Of a DNA stretch of 42,541 nucleotides, positions 18,078 through 27,631 are shown piece by piece. Positions within the stretch are counted from its first letter, which is position 1. Every line of letters starts with the position of its first letter. This DNA comes from Colwellia sp. D2M02. GTDB taxonomy: Bacteria > Pseudomonadota > Gammaproteobacteria > Enterobacterales > Alteromonadaceae. A program made the translations under genes and the position numbers. The stretch lies in NCBI RefSeq assembly GCF_018860755.1, contig NZ_JAHKPW010000021.1, forward strand, positions 1 to 42,541. Direction: 5' to 3'. The notes beneath the pieces were generated by a model. The model searched no databases, had not been told where the DNA came from, and worked only from the letters and a program-made list of their open reading frames with translations.

Positions 18078-20324
18078 ATGAACTTCCCTGCCCAAACGAA
18101 TACGGTTACCGCAAATGATGACACGATAGACTTACAAAACTTTTTTCAGGTTATCTTGCGTTTCAAGTGGCGAATTCTGTCACTCGCTTTTATTGTGACA
18201 TTACTCGCTACCGTCATTGTTTTTTCTCTAACACCTAAATACTTTGCTAAGGCGACATTACTGATTGAAGCAGAGCAAGCCAATGTAGTTTCCATTGAAG
18301 AAGTTTATGGCATTAATAGTAACTCTCAAGAATATTTTGTAACCCAGCTAGAAATACTTAAATCAAAACACATTTCTGCGCGAGTAATTAAGCGCTTAGA
18401 CTTAGTTAATCATCCTGAGTTTGATCCCGACCAACAGGCAGAAAAATTTAATCTCGTTAGTTTTATCAAAGAAAAACTGCCTTTTTTACCCCAATCTGTT
18501 GAAGATATATCAGAAAAGCAGCAAGCTTATATTAGAGAGCAAAAAGTACTTACTGAGTTTATGTCGCGGTTATCCATAGGCTTAATCAAAAAAACTCAGC
18601 TAATTACTATTAGCTTTGAGTCTGAATCACCAGAGCTCGCCGCAGAAGTAGTGAACACCGTAGCTGAAGTCTATATAGATAACCATTTAGAGTCTAAGTT
18701 AGCGATGACCGAAAAAGCATCTAGTTGGTTAAATGAACGCCTAAATGCGCTAAAAACAAAGTTAGACGACTCTGAAAACTACTTACAAGCTTATCAAAAT
18801 CAAGAACAATTGGTGGATATTGATGGTGTTAAAGGTATCGAAGCTAAAGAATTACAAGAACTAAATAGTTTGTTATCTACAGCGAGTCAATTACGTAAAA
18901 AAAATGAAAATATATATAAGCTAGTACAAGATAAAAAAAGCGATCCTCGCACATTAATCTCTTTACCCGAAGTACTAAACCACAAATTAATTCAAAGCGT
19001 TAATGAAGCGGCACAAAAATCAAAAACCAAGGTTTATGAACTGCAAGGCACTTATGGGCCGAAACATCCGGTTATGATAGCTGCACAGTCAGAACTACGC
19101 TCTGTTAATGATAACTTAGTTCAACAAGTTGAGTTATTGGTTTCAGGCATTACCAACGAGTATCTTTCAGCAAAAGCTAATGAAGAAGCTCTTCAAGCGG
19201 CAATAAAGGCGAAAGGACAACGTTTCAGAGAGCTATCAACACTTGATAGCAAACAAAAAGAACTAAAGCGTGAAGTTGAAACTAATGAGCAACTTTATAA
19301 TGCATTTTTTACTCGCTTAAAAGAAACAAAAGAAGTCGGTGAATTTCAGTCGGCGAATGCTCGACTAACCGATCCTGCTCAACCGCCACTATTGCCTGCA
19401 AAACCTAATAAAAAATTAATTATTATCATGACATTCGTTTTGAGTTTAATTTTTGGTTTAGTTCTGGCCTTCTTATTTGAGTTTCTTAATGACGGTATTC
19501 GTAGTGTTGATGATATTGAAAACAAGTTAAAGCAGCGTCTATTAGGTTTATTACCATTACAAAAAACGCCTAGAAAGCAAGGCTTGGCATTACGTCACTT
19601 TTTCTCAAGTGAAGAGCATAGTTTTAGTGAAGCGGTAAGAACCATTCGAACCAGTCTTTTATTACTCAATATTGAGCATGACGCCAAAGTTATATCGGTT
19701 ACATCGTCTGTGCCTGGAGAAGGTAAAACAACGGTTTCATTAAACCTGTCTTTTGCGTTAGGGCAACTTGAACGAGTATTACTTATTGATGCCGATATGC
19801 GTAGACCTTCCGTCGCAAAAAACTTTGAATTACCTTCTTATCAAACCGGCTTATCTAACATTATCGCTGGCACTCACAGTGTCGAAGAATGTCTAATTAA
19901 AGATACGCAATCAGGCGTTGATATTATTACAGCGGGTACTCTCCCACCAAACCCTCAGGAGCTTTTAGCTTCAAGTGACTTTGCTAACTTAATCAGCTCA
20001 CTTAAAGGTAAGTATGATCGTATTGTTATTGACACGCCGCCAACACAAGCGGTAAGCGATGCAATTTTAGTTGCTCAGCATAGTCAATCTCTTGTTTATG
20101 TGGTTAAAGCTGATCATACACGTGAAAAAATGATTCAGTCAGGTCTGGGTAGATTACTGAGTGCAGGTGTACGTATTGATGGTATTGTTTTAAATCAAGT
20201 TGATTTAAAACAAGCAGCCAAGTATGGCGAGTATACCGGTTATTACGACCAATATGGCTATAATGCGCAAGTGGCTAGTGATAATACCATTACCACCAAT
20301 AAGTCTGAAACATCTCACTCATGA
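18078..20324 (+). CDS. Wzc-type chain-length regulator and tyrosine kinase (VpsO-like)
   Basis: An inner-membrane co-polymerase that controls chain length and couples polymerization to export. The N-terminal Wzz domain has a membrane helix at about residues 30-50 (WRILSLAFIVTLLATVIVF). A long periplasmic coiled-coil region follows, with a second helix at about 450-472. The cytoplasmic bacterial tyrosine kinase has Walker A G547-EGKTT, Walker A' LLIDADMRRPS and Walker B YDRIVIDTPPT. The C-terminal tyrosine cluster (YGEYTGYYDQYGYNAQ) at about residues 716-731 is the likely autophosphorylation site. The 748-residue length is typical. Its stop overlaps the phosphatase start (ATGA), so kinase and phosphatase are made together. 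Confidence 0.95.
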   Translation: MNFPAQTNTVTANDDTIDLQNFFQVILRFKWRILSLAFIVTLLATVIVFSLTPKYFAKATLLIEAEQANVVSIEEVYGINSNSQEYFVTQLEILKSKHISARVIKRLDLVNHPEFDPDQQAEKFNLVSFIKEKLPFLPQSVEDISEKQQAYIREQKVLTEFMSRLSIGLIKKTQLITISFESESPELAAEVVNTVAEVYIDNHLESKLAMTEKASSWLNERLNALKTKLDDSENYLQAYQNQEQLVDIDGVKGIEAKELQELNSLLSTASQLRKKNENIYKLVQDKKSDPRTLISLPEVLNHKLIQSVNEAAQKSKTKVYELQGTYGPKHPVMIAAQSELRSVNDNLVQQVELLVSGITNEYLSAKANEEALQAAIKAKGQRFRELSTLDSKQKELKREVETNEQLYNAFFTRLKETKEVGEFQSANARLTDPAQPPLLPAKPNKKLIIIMTFVLSLIFGLVLAFLFEFLNDGIRSVDDIENKLKQRLLGLLPLQKTPRKQGLALRHFFSSEEHSFSEAVRTIRTSLLLLNIEHDAKVISVTSSVPGEGKTTVSLNLSFALGQLERVLLIDADMRRPSVAKNFELPSYQTGLSNIIAGTHSVEECLIKDTQSGVDIITAGTLPPNPQELLASSDFANLISSLKGKYDRIVIDTPPTQAVSDAILVAQHSQSLVYVVKADHTREKMIQSGLGRLLSAGVRIDGIVLNQVDLKQAAKYGEYTGYYDQYGYNAQVASDNTITTNKSETSHS

Positions 20325-21046
20325 TAGATTTACATTGCCACATTTTGGCAGGGATTGACGATGGCGCTCAGCATATTGATGAAAGTATTGCGCTACTTCA
20401 CGCCGCCATTAACGATGGCATTACTCATATGGTATGCACACCTCACATTCAATTTGGCCGCTTCGATAATAACATTGACAACATTGAACAGATATTTAAC
20501 CAATTACAACAACAAGTGCATGCTGAAGCGTTGGCAATAAAAATAGCCTTTGCTGCTGAAGTACGTATTTGTCCTGAAATAATGCTGTTGGCTAAACAAA
20601 ATAAATTACCTTTTATTGGTCAATGGCAAGGTAAAAATGTGCTATTGCTTGAGCTTCCCCACAGCCATATTCCTGCAGGTACAGAGCAGTTAATTAAGTG
20701 GCTTAATAACAATAATATTATCCCGATGATTGCTCACCCAGAGCGTAATAGAGATATTATTGCCGATATAACAAAGCTTTCACGTATTCCTACCTCAAGC
20801 TGTTTATATCAAATTACCGCAGCCTCTTTATGTGGAGACTTTGGAGAAGCACCTCAAAGAATAGCAGAGCAATTACTTAGAGAAAACAAGGTAACTATTA
20901 TTGCAACCGATACTCATAATATTAAGCGTCGTCCACCTAAGCTAACAGCCGCTAAGCTTATCGCAGAGCAACTTATTGGCGCTGAAGCTGCCCAACGACT
21001 TGTTTACGACACCCCTAAGCTTATTAGTGAAAGTAAGTTTAATTAA
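20321..21046 (+). CDS. PHP-domain protein-tyrosine phosphatase (CpsB/YwqE type)
   Basis: A metal-dependent phosphatase that probably removes phosphate from the tyrosine tail of the preceding kinase. The PHP metal ligands are visible: MIDLHCHILAGIDDG (H-x-H), CTPHIQFG, AAEVRICPE, LLELPHSHIP, IAHPERNRDI and IIATDTHNIKRRPPK. The 241-residue length matches CpsB/YwqE. It overlaps the kinase gene by 4 bp. Vps-type loci I recall do not carry a PHP phosphatase between the kinase and vpsP, so this position is a local variation. It is not a low-molecular-weight Wzb phosphatase, as the CX5R motif is absent. Confidence 0.93.
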   Translation: MIDLHCHILAGIDDGAQHIDESIALLHAAINDGITHMVCTPHIQFGRFDNNIDNIEQIFNQLQQQVHAEALAIKIAFAAEVRICPEIMLLAKQNKLPFIGQWQGKNVLLLELPHSHIPAGTEQLIKWLNNNNIIPMIAHPERNRDIIADITKLSRIPTSSCLYQITAASLCGDFGEAPQRIAEQLLRENKVTIIATDTHNIKRRPPKLTAAKLIAEQLIGAEAAQRLVYDTPKLISESKFN

Positions 21047-21069
21047 TCTGCGTTACTAATGAGCCTTTA

Positions 21070-21774
21070 ATGACGTCATTACAAAAAACACTACTTACCC
21101 TACTCTTTTTTGTATTGCTTTACCTAGCGGCTCAAGCTGTGACTATGCTTAATGCTAATTTGCACTATTATAAAGCTTTTCAACTCAAAGAGCTTTGGTT
21201 GAAAAATAAAACACTCTCCGAAAAGTCACAATACCTAACAGCCATTAGCGCTATTAATAACGCCAATAGTAAACATCCAAATAACCCACACTATCTTGTT
21301 ACTCAAGGGTTAATTCTTGAGTGGGGCGGAATTAGCTCTATATTTTCGCCCTCTGAGCAAAAAAGTAATTTGGTTGAAGCAAAAAAGTATTACTTAAAAG
21401 CGCTTGAGTTACGCCCTACTTGGCCAGTAACTTGGGCTACGCTAGCTATCTTGAAGTGGCGTTTGAATGAAATTGATCAAGAGCTGATTAATTATTTACA
21501 TCAGGCAGATAAATACGGTAGTAATATTATTGAAGTACATCAGGCTTGGGTTGATATTGGCTTTTATCTTTATCAAAATAAAAGCCCCTACACGGCGCAA
21601 ATAATGTCGGGGTTACGTCGTCATTTACAGCTGATGCTACAAGATAAACAGCCTTGGGTTAGACGTTCAGCAATAAGTATTATTAAACGTCACCATAAAG
21701 AAGCTTTAGTTTGTAAGTGGCTACTTACATACAGTTTTGATACTAGTGAGCAGCAACGAGCTATTTGCCCGTAA
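21070..21774 (+). CDS. VpsP-like membrane-anchored TPR-type protein
   Basis: A 234-residue protein with one N-terminal membrane helix (TLLTLLFFVLLYLAAQAVTML) and a helical domain resembling tetratricopeptide repeats. That domain includes SAINNANSKHPNNPHYLVTQGLILEWGG and AKKYYLKALELRPTWPVTWATLAILKW. It resembles the VpsP family found at the end of vps-like export operons and probably acts as an inner-membrane scaffold facing the periplasm. Its exact job is not known to me. It follows the phosphatase gene by 23 bp and is the last gene of the export operon, facing a convergent HD-GYP gene. Confidence 0.75.
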   Translation: MTSLQKTLLTLLFFVLLYLAAQAVTMLNANLHYYKAFQLKELWLKNKTLSEKSQYLTAISAINNANSKHPNNPHYLVTQGLILEWGGISSIFSPSEQKSNLVEAKKYYLKALELRPTWPVTWATLAILKWRLNEIDQELINYLHQADKYGSNIIEVHQAWVDIGFYLYQNKSPYTAQIMSGLRRHLQLMLQDKQPWVRRSAISIIKRHHKEALVCKWLLTYSFDTSEQQRAICP

Positions 21775-21816
21775 GGTAGCAAGGTGGCTTTACTAAAATA
21801 ACCTCAACTCTCACTA

Positions 21817-21839
21817 TTGGTAATAATGACTATTACCAA
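21817..21839. terminator. Hairpin between convergent EPS and HD-GYP genes
   Basis: A 9-bp perfect stem pairs TTGGTAATA with TATTACCAA around an ATGAC loop in the 76-bp convergent gap. Neither side has a T-run, so it may only assist termination or protect 3' ends. Confidence 0.4.
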
Positions 21840-21850
21840 GCAGTGAACTA

Positions 21851-22834
21851 TCAGTCTTTCCAGCGTTCTTTTATTTCCATTATTTTAGGTAACTGTTGTT
21901 CAAAGCAGTCAACTAACTCAGGATCAAAGTGTTTCTCTTTTTGGCTATGAATAAACTCCATTGCCTTTTCAACCGACCAAGCATCCTTATAAGGACGAAC
22001 ACTAGTTAAGGCGTCAAATACGTCTGCTAGAGCAACAATTCTCCCTTCAATAGGGATTTCTTCGCCTTTGAGCTGGTTAGGGTAACCTGAGCCGTCCCAC
22101 TTCTCATGATGTGTTAAAGAGACTAACTTAGCTAACGCAATTAAGTCTGAATCCGACTCACCTAAAATTTCAGCACCTATTTCAGGGTGTTGTTTCATTA
22201 TCGAAAATTCTTCATCAGTAAGCTTGCCAGGTTTAAGCATAATGCTATCGGGGATACCTATTTTACCAATATCATGCATTGGCGCAGCATTAAATAAGTT
22301 CTCTGCCTCTGCTTGAGAAAAGCCATGTGCTAGTGCAACTACCCGAGAGTAATGACTCATACGCATAACGTGCATGCCTGTTTCGTTATCTTTATATTCT
22401 GATGCCCTCCCAAGTCGTTGTATAACCTGTAAACGGGTACGCCTAAGCTCTTCAGCATCCACTAAGGATAAGTGCGTTTTAACTCGTGCTTTAACTACGG
22501 CAGGTGAGATAGGTTTAGAAATATAATCTACCGCTCCGAGGGTCAGCCCTTTTGCTTCATCATCGGAATCATTTAGTGCGGTAACAAAAATAATAGGAAT
22601 CACTTTAAATTTAGGGTGTTTTTTGAGGTATTCACACACCTCATAGCCTGTCATTTCAGGCATCATGACATCAAGCAATATTAAATCTGGTCGCTCTTTT
22701 TCAATCAAACGTATAGCTTCTTGGCCACTTTTAGCAAATGTTAATTTATAGGTATCATTTAAAACTTGATTAAGGATACGCAAATTAGTTGGCTCGTCGT
22801 CAACAATTAAAACGCTTTGTTTATTTTCTAGCAT
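21851..22834 (-). CDS. REC-HD-GYP response regulator (predicted c-di-GMP phosphodiesterase)
   Basis: A receiver domain at residues 1-120 has the DDE acidic pocket, phospho-acceptor D55 in LILLDVMMPEMTGYEV, and the conserved Lys in VDYISKPISP. A short helical linker leads to an HD-GYP domain. It has H187-D188 in APMHDIGKIGIPD, LKPGKLTDEEF, KQHPEIGAEIL, HHEKWDGSGYP with G250-Y251-P252, and ADVFDALTSVRPYK. All catalytic landmarks are present, so it probably hydrolyses c-di-GMP when phosphorylated. It lies 15 bp after the hybrid kinase gene, its likely phosphodonor. Because EPS production commonly depends on c-di-GMP, this pair may adjust the neighbouring polymer genes. Confidence 0.93.
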   Translation of the reverse strand: MLENKQSVLIVDDEPTNLRILNQVLNDTYKLTFAKSGQEAIRLIEKERPDLILLDVMMPEMTGYEVCEYLKKHPKFKVIPIIFVTALNDSDDEAKGLTLGAVDYISKPISPAVVKARVKTHLSLVDAEELRRTRLQVIQRLGRASEYKDNETGMHVMRMSHYSRVVALAHGFSQAEAENLFNAAPMHDIGKIGIPDSIMLKPGKLTDEEFSIMKQHPEIGAEILGESDSDLIALAKLVSLTHHEKWDGSGYPNQLKGEEIPIEGRIVALADVFDALTSVRPYKDAWSVEKAMEFIHSQKEKHFDPELVDCFEQQLPKIMEIKERWKD

Positions 22835-22849
22835 AATAGATTACTCAAC

Positions 22850-25800
22850 TTACTTATTTACTTGTTCAGCTTGTAACTGAGCAATTAATACGATTATTAA
22901 CTCAGTGGCCTGTGAAAACTCAAAATCGTTACAAGCATTAACTATAGCGTTAATTTCGTTAGGCCGTAATGGCGCTAATGATTGCAACTTGTCTAACAAC
23001 TCATCATCAAATTCATTATTACTTACAGACTGTTCAAGTTGCCCTAAAATGTCAATGGCATCTGTGACGCTACTTTGGCTACTAGTTTCAGCCTCACTAG
23101 CCTCTTCTTCACCGTCACTCATTTTACTGACACAGTTTTTGATACAGCAAAACTCGGCTTCAATATTTTCTATAATTAACTGACACTTAGTTAATTTCAG
23201 AGCATCCTCTTCTTTACATGAACCTTCTAGTTCATCTAACATTTTCATTAAGCGGTTTAACGCTAGGTTACCTGCACTACCTTTAAATTTATGCGCTAAT
23301 TGCCCTAGCTCTTTTGCTTTACTCTGCTCAAATAGCTGTTTAAATAGGGGGAGTTCAACTTCAGAGTGCTTAATGAAACGATCAATTTCAACATAAAGGT
23401 TCGTTTTAGAGCCCCACAGTTTAGCCCCTTTATCGATATCTATTTTTAATGTTGATTTATCAACATTTTTTACTTCATCAACTACTGTATGTTCAAGCTT
23501 TAATACACTCGCTATTTCTGCGTTAAGGTGATCCATATCAATAGGTTTATTGGCAAACCCATCCATACCCGCCTGCTCAGCTGAAAGCCTATCTTGCGGT
23601 AATACACTGGCGGTTAAGGCAATAATAGGTACTCTTTTTAACTCATGATCACGTTCATATTTTCTACGTTGTTTAGCGGCGGTCAACCCATCCATCACCG
23701 GCATCTGAATATCCATTAACACCACATCAACAGGGTTATTTTGTATTTGTAACAGTGCTTGCTCCCCGTCCCTCGCTTCAGATATTTTATGTCCATTGCG
23801 TTTTAGCAAAAGTGTTAATAAATCAATATTCTGATCAATATCATCCACGACTAATATATGTAACTTAGGCAATGTTTGTTGATTTTTCTCAGTTGTTACT
23901 TTTCTTGAGTACTCGATAGGAGTTAAAGGAATAATAAAGCTAAATTCCGAGCCTACGCCCTCGGTACTTTTTGCAAAAATTTCACCTTGCATCAGTTCAA
24001 CTAATTGCTTACTGATAGTTGTTCCAAGCCCTGTCCCGCCAAAACGACGACTCATCGACTCATCAGCTTGTGAGAATGCATCAAATATCGTTGCTAATTG
24101 CGACGCAGTAATACCAATGCCAGTGTCTTTTATCGTAAACTGAATTGCCGGCTTAGCTACTGTGGTTGATTCAACTGAAGTGATTTCAATGGTAATTTTT
24201 CCTTGCTCTGTAAACTTAATAGCATTACCTAACAGGTTTGTTAACACTTGCCTAATTCTATCGGGCGCACCATTAAAATAACCTTGTGCAGCAGTATGAA
24301 TATTAAGATCGAGCGTCAAACCTTTATTTTGAGCTTGTAGCCATAAAGTAGAAACCACAGCATCGACTTCTTCCACAAGCGAAAAGTCTCTATATTCAAG
24401 CTGAAACTTCCCTTTTTCTAGCTTTGCACTGTCTAAAACATCGTTAAGAATATGCAATAGCGATTTTGCCGATTGATTAATAATGTTCAAATGTTTACGT
24501 TGATTAGGCTTTAGCTCTTCATCAAGTAAAATATCACTAAAACCAATAACCGCATTCATCGGGGTACGGATTTCGTGGCTCATATTAGCTAAGAAAGCTG
24601 ACCGGGTCTCCGCTGCTCTTTCGGCCTTATCTTTTGCAGCAAGCACCTCAGACTCCATTTGTTTTCGGTCACTAATATCCATGATAAAGCCATCAAGATA
24701 ATAATCTTCACAACCTTCTTTTTTAAGCGCTCGCCCGTGCCCTAAAACCCACTTTACCTTGCCATAACGATCAATAAATCGAAACTCCATCTTAAAACCA
24801 TCTGGGTTACGCAAATCCGTTGCTTCAATAAGACTAAAATCATCAGGGTGAACAAAATCAGCTAAACTACGCTTAGGATCAGGCAGTAAAAAGTCGCTCG
24901 CAGGGTAACCAATAATATTTTCAACTTCATCATTTATATAAATATTAGGCCAACCTGTAGTGTCTATGCAGCGATAAGCAATACCTGGAATATTCGTTAG
25001 TAAAGAGCGGATCCTTGCTTCATTGTTACGCAGTGCCGCCTCCATTCTAAGGCGCTCACGTAAGTCCGAAATAAAGGCGACAAACATTTGCTGTTCATTT
25101 AATTCAACACAACCAATTTCAAGACGTACGGGAATTTTTTCTCCGTGGTTGGTTATCGCCTCAATTTCACGACCTCTTACGGTAATTTCAGCAATATAAG
25201 CTTGTAAGTCTGCTTTCGTAAATTTAGTATCGTGAGACTGAAAAGGCTCAGGGACAACACGATTAATATTATTATTAATTAAATCTCCCTCTTCCCAACC
25301 TAGCATTCTCGTTACAGCGGTATTAATGCCAATGATATTACCTACTTCATCAATAGTGATAATGCCATCAACTGTGGTATCCATAATCGCACTCAAACGC
25401 TTTTCATTTTGAGTAGCGGCAGCTGAAATATCTTTATGTCTAAAAACTAAATTAACAGCAACAACTAAACCAATAATAACAACCGTAATTACTGTAATAC
25501 CCAAAGCAAGGTAGAACGAAATATCATTAGTTTGCTTTGATAGCTCAACCCCTGGAGGCAGAACAAAACGTGCTGCCGCCATTCCAGTATAATGCATTCC
25601 TGAAATTGCAGAGCCCATCACACAGCTCGATATAAAAGTTTTAACTCGATAACTCAGACGAATATTGCCAATAGTATTGAGCGCAAATCGTATCCACAAA
25701 GACAAAATAGCGAGTACTACAGCAACAACAATTGAAGTACTAAACATCCATAAATCATAACGCAGTAGCGGTGCCATTTGCATTGCAGCCATGCCCACAT

Positions 25801-26218
25801 AGTGCATAGTTCCGATACCGGCCCCAACGAGTACACCACCAAGAATTAATTGAGTGATTTTTATTTTTTCTCGAGTAATTAAGCTTAACGCGACCCAAGA
25901 GGCAATAATCGCTGGCAACATAGAGATAATTGTAATATCAACTTGATAGGAAACTTTAGTGCATAACTCTAGCGCCAACATGCCAATAAAGTGCATTGAC
26001 CAAACACCGCCCCCAAGCGCAAAACTGCCAACCAATAATGAAGCATGTTTACGACGGTTTGATGAACTAACTGCAGCTTGTGATGCAACTTGAAAGCCCA
26101 TAAAAGAGGCAAATATAGCAATAGAAACAGATAAAGCGACTAACCACGGATCATGTTCAGCGACTGCCAGCAAACTTTCGCTGCTATAGTCAAAAATTTC
26201 TGAGAGTTGATTTTGCAT
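22850..26218 (-). CDS. MHYT-PAS-PAS hybrid histidine kinase with REC and Hpt domains
   Basis: A membrane sensor kinase of 1122 residues from the ATG at 26218. A TTG at 26257 would add 13 residues and is less likely. The N-terminus is an MHYT domain with seven helices and three copies of the motif: SMHFIGM, TMHYVGM and GMHYTGM. Such domains have been proposed to sense diatomic gases through bound metal. Two PAS domains follow (TTVDGIITIDEVGNIIG and NIPGIAYRCID). Then come HisKA with H548 in FLANMSHEIRTPMNAVIGF, HATPase_c (NAIKFT, DTGIGI, FGGTGLG), a receiver with D836 in VVLMDIQMPVMDG, and a C-terminal Hpt with H976 in LAHKFKGSAGN. The internal phosphorelay probably ends on the HD-GYP regulator encoded directly downstream. 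Confidence 0.93.
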   Translation of the reverse strand: MQNQLSEIFDYSSESLLAVAEHDPWLVALSVSIAIFASFMGFQVASQAAVSSSNRRKHASLLVGSFALGGGVWSMHFIGMLALELCTKVSYQVDITIISMLPAIIASWVALSLITREKIKITQLILGGVLVGAGIGTMHYVGMAAMQMAPLLRYDLWMFSTSIVVAVVLAILSLWIRFALNTIGNIRLSYRVKTFISSCVMGSAISGMHYTGMAAARFVLPPGVELSKQTNDISFYLALGITVITVVIIGLVVAVNLVFRHKDISAAATQNEKRLSAIMDTTVDGIITIDEVGNIIGINTAVTRMLGWEEGDLINNNINRVVPEPFQSHDTKFTKADLQAYIAEITVRGREIEAITNHGEKIPVRLEIGCVELNEQQMFVAFISDLRERLRMEAALRNNEARIRSLLTNIPGIAYRCIDTTGWPNIYINDEVENIIGYPASDFLLPDPKRSLADFVHPDDFSLIEATDLRNPDGFKMEFRFIDRYGKVKWVLGHGRALKKEGCEDYYLDGFIMDISDRKQMESEVLAAKDKAERAAETRSAFLANMSHEIRTPMNAVIGFSDILLDEELKPNQRKHLNIINQSAKSLLHILNDVLDSAKLEKGKFQLEYRDFSLVEEVDAVVSTLWLQAQNKGLTLDLNIHTAAQGYFNGAPDRIRQVLTNLLGNAIKFTEQGKITIEITSVESTTVAKPAIQFTIKDTGIGITASQLATIFDAFSQADESMSRRFGGTGLGTTISKQLVELMQGEIFAKSTEGVGSEFSFIIPLTPIEYSRKVTTEKNQQTLPKLHILVVDDIDQNIDLLTLLLKRNGHKISEARDGEQALLQIQNNPVDVVLMDIQMPVMDGLTAAKQRRKYERDHELKRVPIIALTASVLPQDRLSAEQAGMDGFANKPIDMDHLNAEIASVLKLEHTVVDEVKNVDKSTLKIDIDKGAKLWGSKTNLYVEIDRFIKHSEVELPLFKQLFEQSKAKELGQLAHKFKGSAGNLALNRLMKMLDELEGSCKEEDALKLTKCQLIIENIEAEFCCIKNCVSKMSDGEEEASEAETSSQSSVTDAIDILGQLEQSVSNNEFDDELLDKLQSLAPLRPNEINAIVNACNDFEFSQATELIIVLIAQLQAEQVNK

Positions 26219-26450
26219 AAGAGGTTCCCATACTTCGAGAATAGAATTTAAAGGCAATACGCTAAAGCCATTGCTTTATCGTAATATAAAAAGCACAGTC
26301 ACTTATAGAGAGCACACTTGAGGATCTATATCGGCCTGTTAGCAGTATACTTAACAACAATATTAATGAAAATATTTCCTAGTAATAGTTTAAAAGCCGT
26401 TAGGGTGCTAAAAGCTTTAACACCAATAAAAACAGAGCTTTTCACCTATA

Positions 26451-27293
26451 TTAAGGCGCCTCTATACACTGTAGTTCGCCTTCATTATAACCCCAAGAAA
26501 TTAGTGCTTCTCCTTGATGCCCCCAAAAAGACTCATTACGTCCCTGGTATTTACTGCCACTAGCTGAGCGCTGAATGTGCATAAGCGATGTGCTATCGCC
26601 GCGCTCTGCAATTAAAGTTGGTGGGCTAGTATCAAAGAATGTAACTACCACTTCATTCGCAGGGTTCGCACCACACATATACTTAACAGGGTCACTAGAG
26701 GATACTAACCTATATTTAGCTTGTAACTCTGCGGTACGGCGTACGTATTCGGTTTCAATACATTCTCGCTGATTATTACTTTTCCAGCACTCATCACGGC
26801 CTTTTATCCAACCTCGTTGTTCTGCTTGTAACAGTGGTGGGTGCTCATTGTGACTTTTCTTTTTGGCGGCAATGTAAATAGCTGCTAATTTCACATCAAG
26901 CTCTTTTAATTTATCGTCTTGGCAAATCATTTTTTCTACGCCAGAGAGCTTACTAGACTCACAAGAAAAAGAAGGTTCAAGTCGCTTGGACTCACTGTCA
27001 GCACTATCATTTTTCAAGCGTTCATCTATATATTCACACCAAGCCATGCTATCTCGTTGTGGAATATTAGCCATGCCTCGGATGTTCAATTTAAACTCTA
27101 CAACTGACTTCCATTCATCAGATCCAACATCAGGGCCATGCCCATGATTATCACCTGTTGTTAAGTGTTCTTCGACCATCTGTTGCCAAGCAGATGAGCA
27201 CAACTTAAGTGTTTTTTTTGTATCACTCGCAGTGGTTACACTTAGGGCAACTAAGGCACTTACAATAATAAACGCCATGAACATTCTCTTCAT
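26451..27293 (-). CDS. Secreted LprI-MliC fusion, predicted lysozyme inhibitor
   Basis: A 280-residue exported protein. It has an N-terminal signal peptide (MFMAFIIVSALVALSVTTAS) and an unassigned Cys-containing segment at about 28-105. An LprI-type DUF1311 domain at about 108-200 has FSCESSKLSGVEKMICQDDK, LLQAEQRGWIKGRDEC and CIETEYVRRTAELQ. An MliC-like domain follows at about 205-280 (YMCGANPANEVVVTFFD, ISWGYNEGELQCIE). MliC proteins inhibit C-type lysozymes, and the LprI domain has been tied to lysozyme inhibition in mycobacteria. Conserved Cys pairs suggest disulfides in the periplasm. No lipobox is evident. GAAGGG lies upstream of the ATG. It is separated by about 230 bp from the divergently placed kinase promoter and is probably its own transcription unit. 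Confidence 0.8.
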   Translation of the reverse strand: MKRMFMAFIIVSALVALSVTTASDTKKTLKLCSSAWQQMVEEHLTTGDNHGHGPDVGSDEWKSVVEFKLNIRGMANIPQRDSMAWCEYIDERLKNDSADSESKRLEPSFSCESSKLSGVEKMICQDDKLKELDVKLAAIYIAAKKKSHNEHPPLLQAEQRGWIKGRDECWKSNNQRECIETEYVRRTAELQAKYRLVSSSDPVKYMCGANPANEVVVTFFDTSPPTLIAERGDSTSLMHIQRSASGSKYQGRNESFWGHQGEALISWGYNEGELQCIEAP

Positions 27294-27542
27294 GCTTAGC
27301 CCTTCATATTATTAAACTTGAAAATAAATCGAACTGCTTATCAGTCCTAACGACATACTATGTTAACTCACTATAGCTAACGAGTTAAAATATGCACCTT
27401 GATAAAGTAAAAAGAAAAGCTCAAATAAAACCACTGAGATTTCAGTGCCCAGCATCGATGCTAAGCTAAAGTTATCTTATTAACTTCCCGAATAAAGTAA
27501 AGCGTAAAGTAAAGAATAAGGAGTGGATTTTAGGCATAAAAA

Positions 27543-27561
27543 AACCGACATAATGTCGGTT
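27543..27561. terminator. Bidirectional intrinsic terminator next to tRNA remnant
   Basis: An 8-bp perfect stem pairs AACCGACA with TGTCGGTT around a TAA loop. It is flanked by seven A on the left and TGTTTTTGTT on the right, so it can work in both directions. On the minus strand it lies about 30 bp beyond the CCA end of the tRNA-Leu fragment, the expected place for the native terminator of that lost tRNA gene. Confidence 0.85.
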
Positions 27562-27591
27562 GTTTTTGTTATAGCTTAATATTATTAATAG

Positions 27592-27631
27592 TGGTACCAG
27601 CGGTCGGACTCGAACCGACACGTCTTAGACA
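27592..27631 (-). pseudogene. 3' fragment of a tRNA-Leu gene
   Basis: Read on the minus strand, this is the 3' part of a class II tRNA. It has a variable arm hairpin GTC-TAA-GAC, a T-arm with stem GTCGG/CCGAC around loop TTCGAGT, the 3' acceptor strand CGCTGGT, discriminator A and encoded CCA. The 5' part (acceptor 5' strand, D-arm and anticodon arm) is missing, replaced by a run of C (G9 on the plus strand). The acceptor strand would pair with GCCAGCG, leaving a G1-U72 pair as in bacterial tRNA-Leu. The fragment looks like an attachment-site scar. The exact isoacceptor cannot be read because the anticodon is absent. Confidence 0.8.

Noticed and set aside
26318..26563. Plus-strand frame of 81 codons
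   Set aside because: It overlaps the 3' end of the LprI-MliC gene on the other strand, has no ribosome binding site or recognisable domain, and is probably chance.
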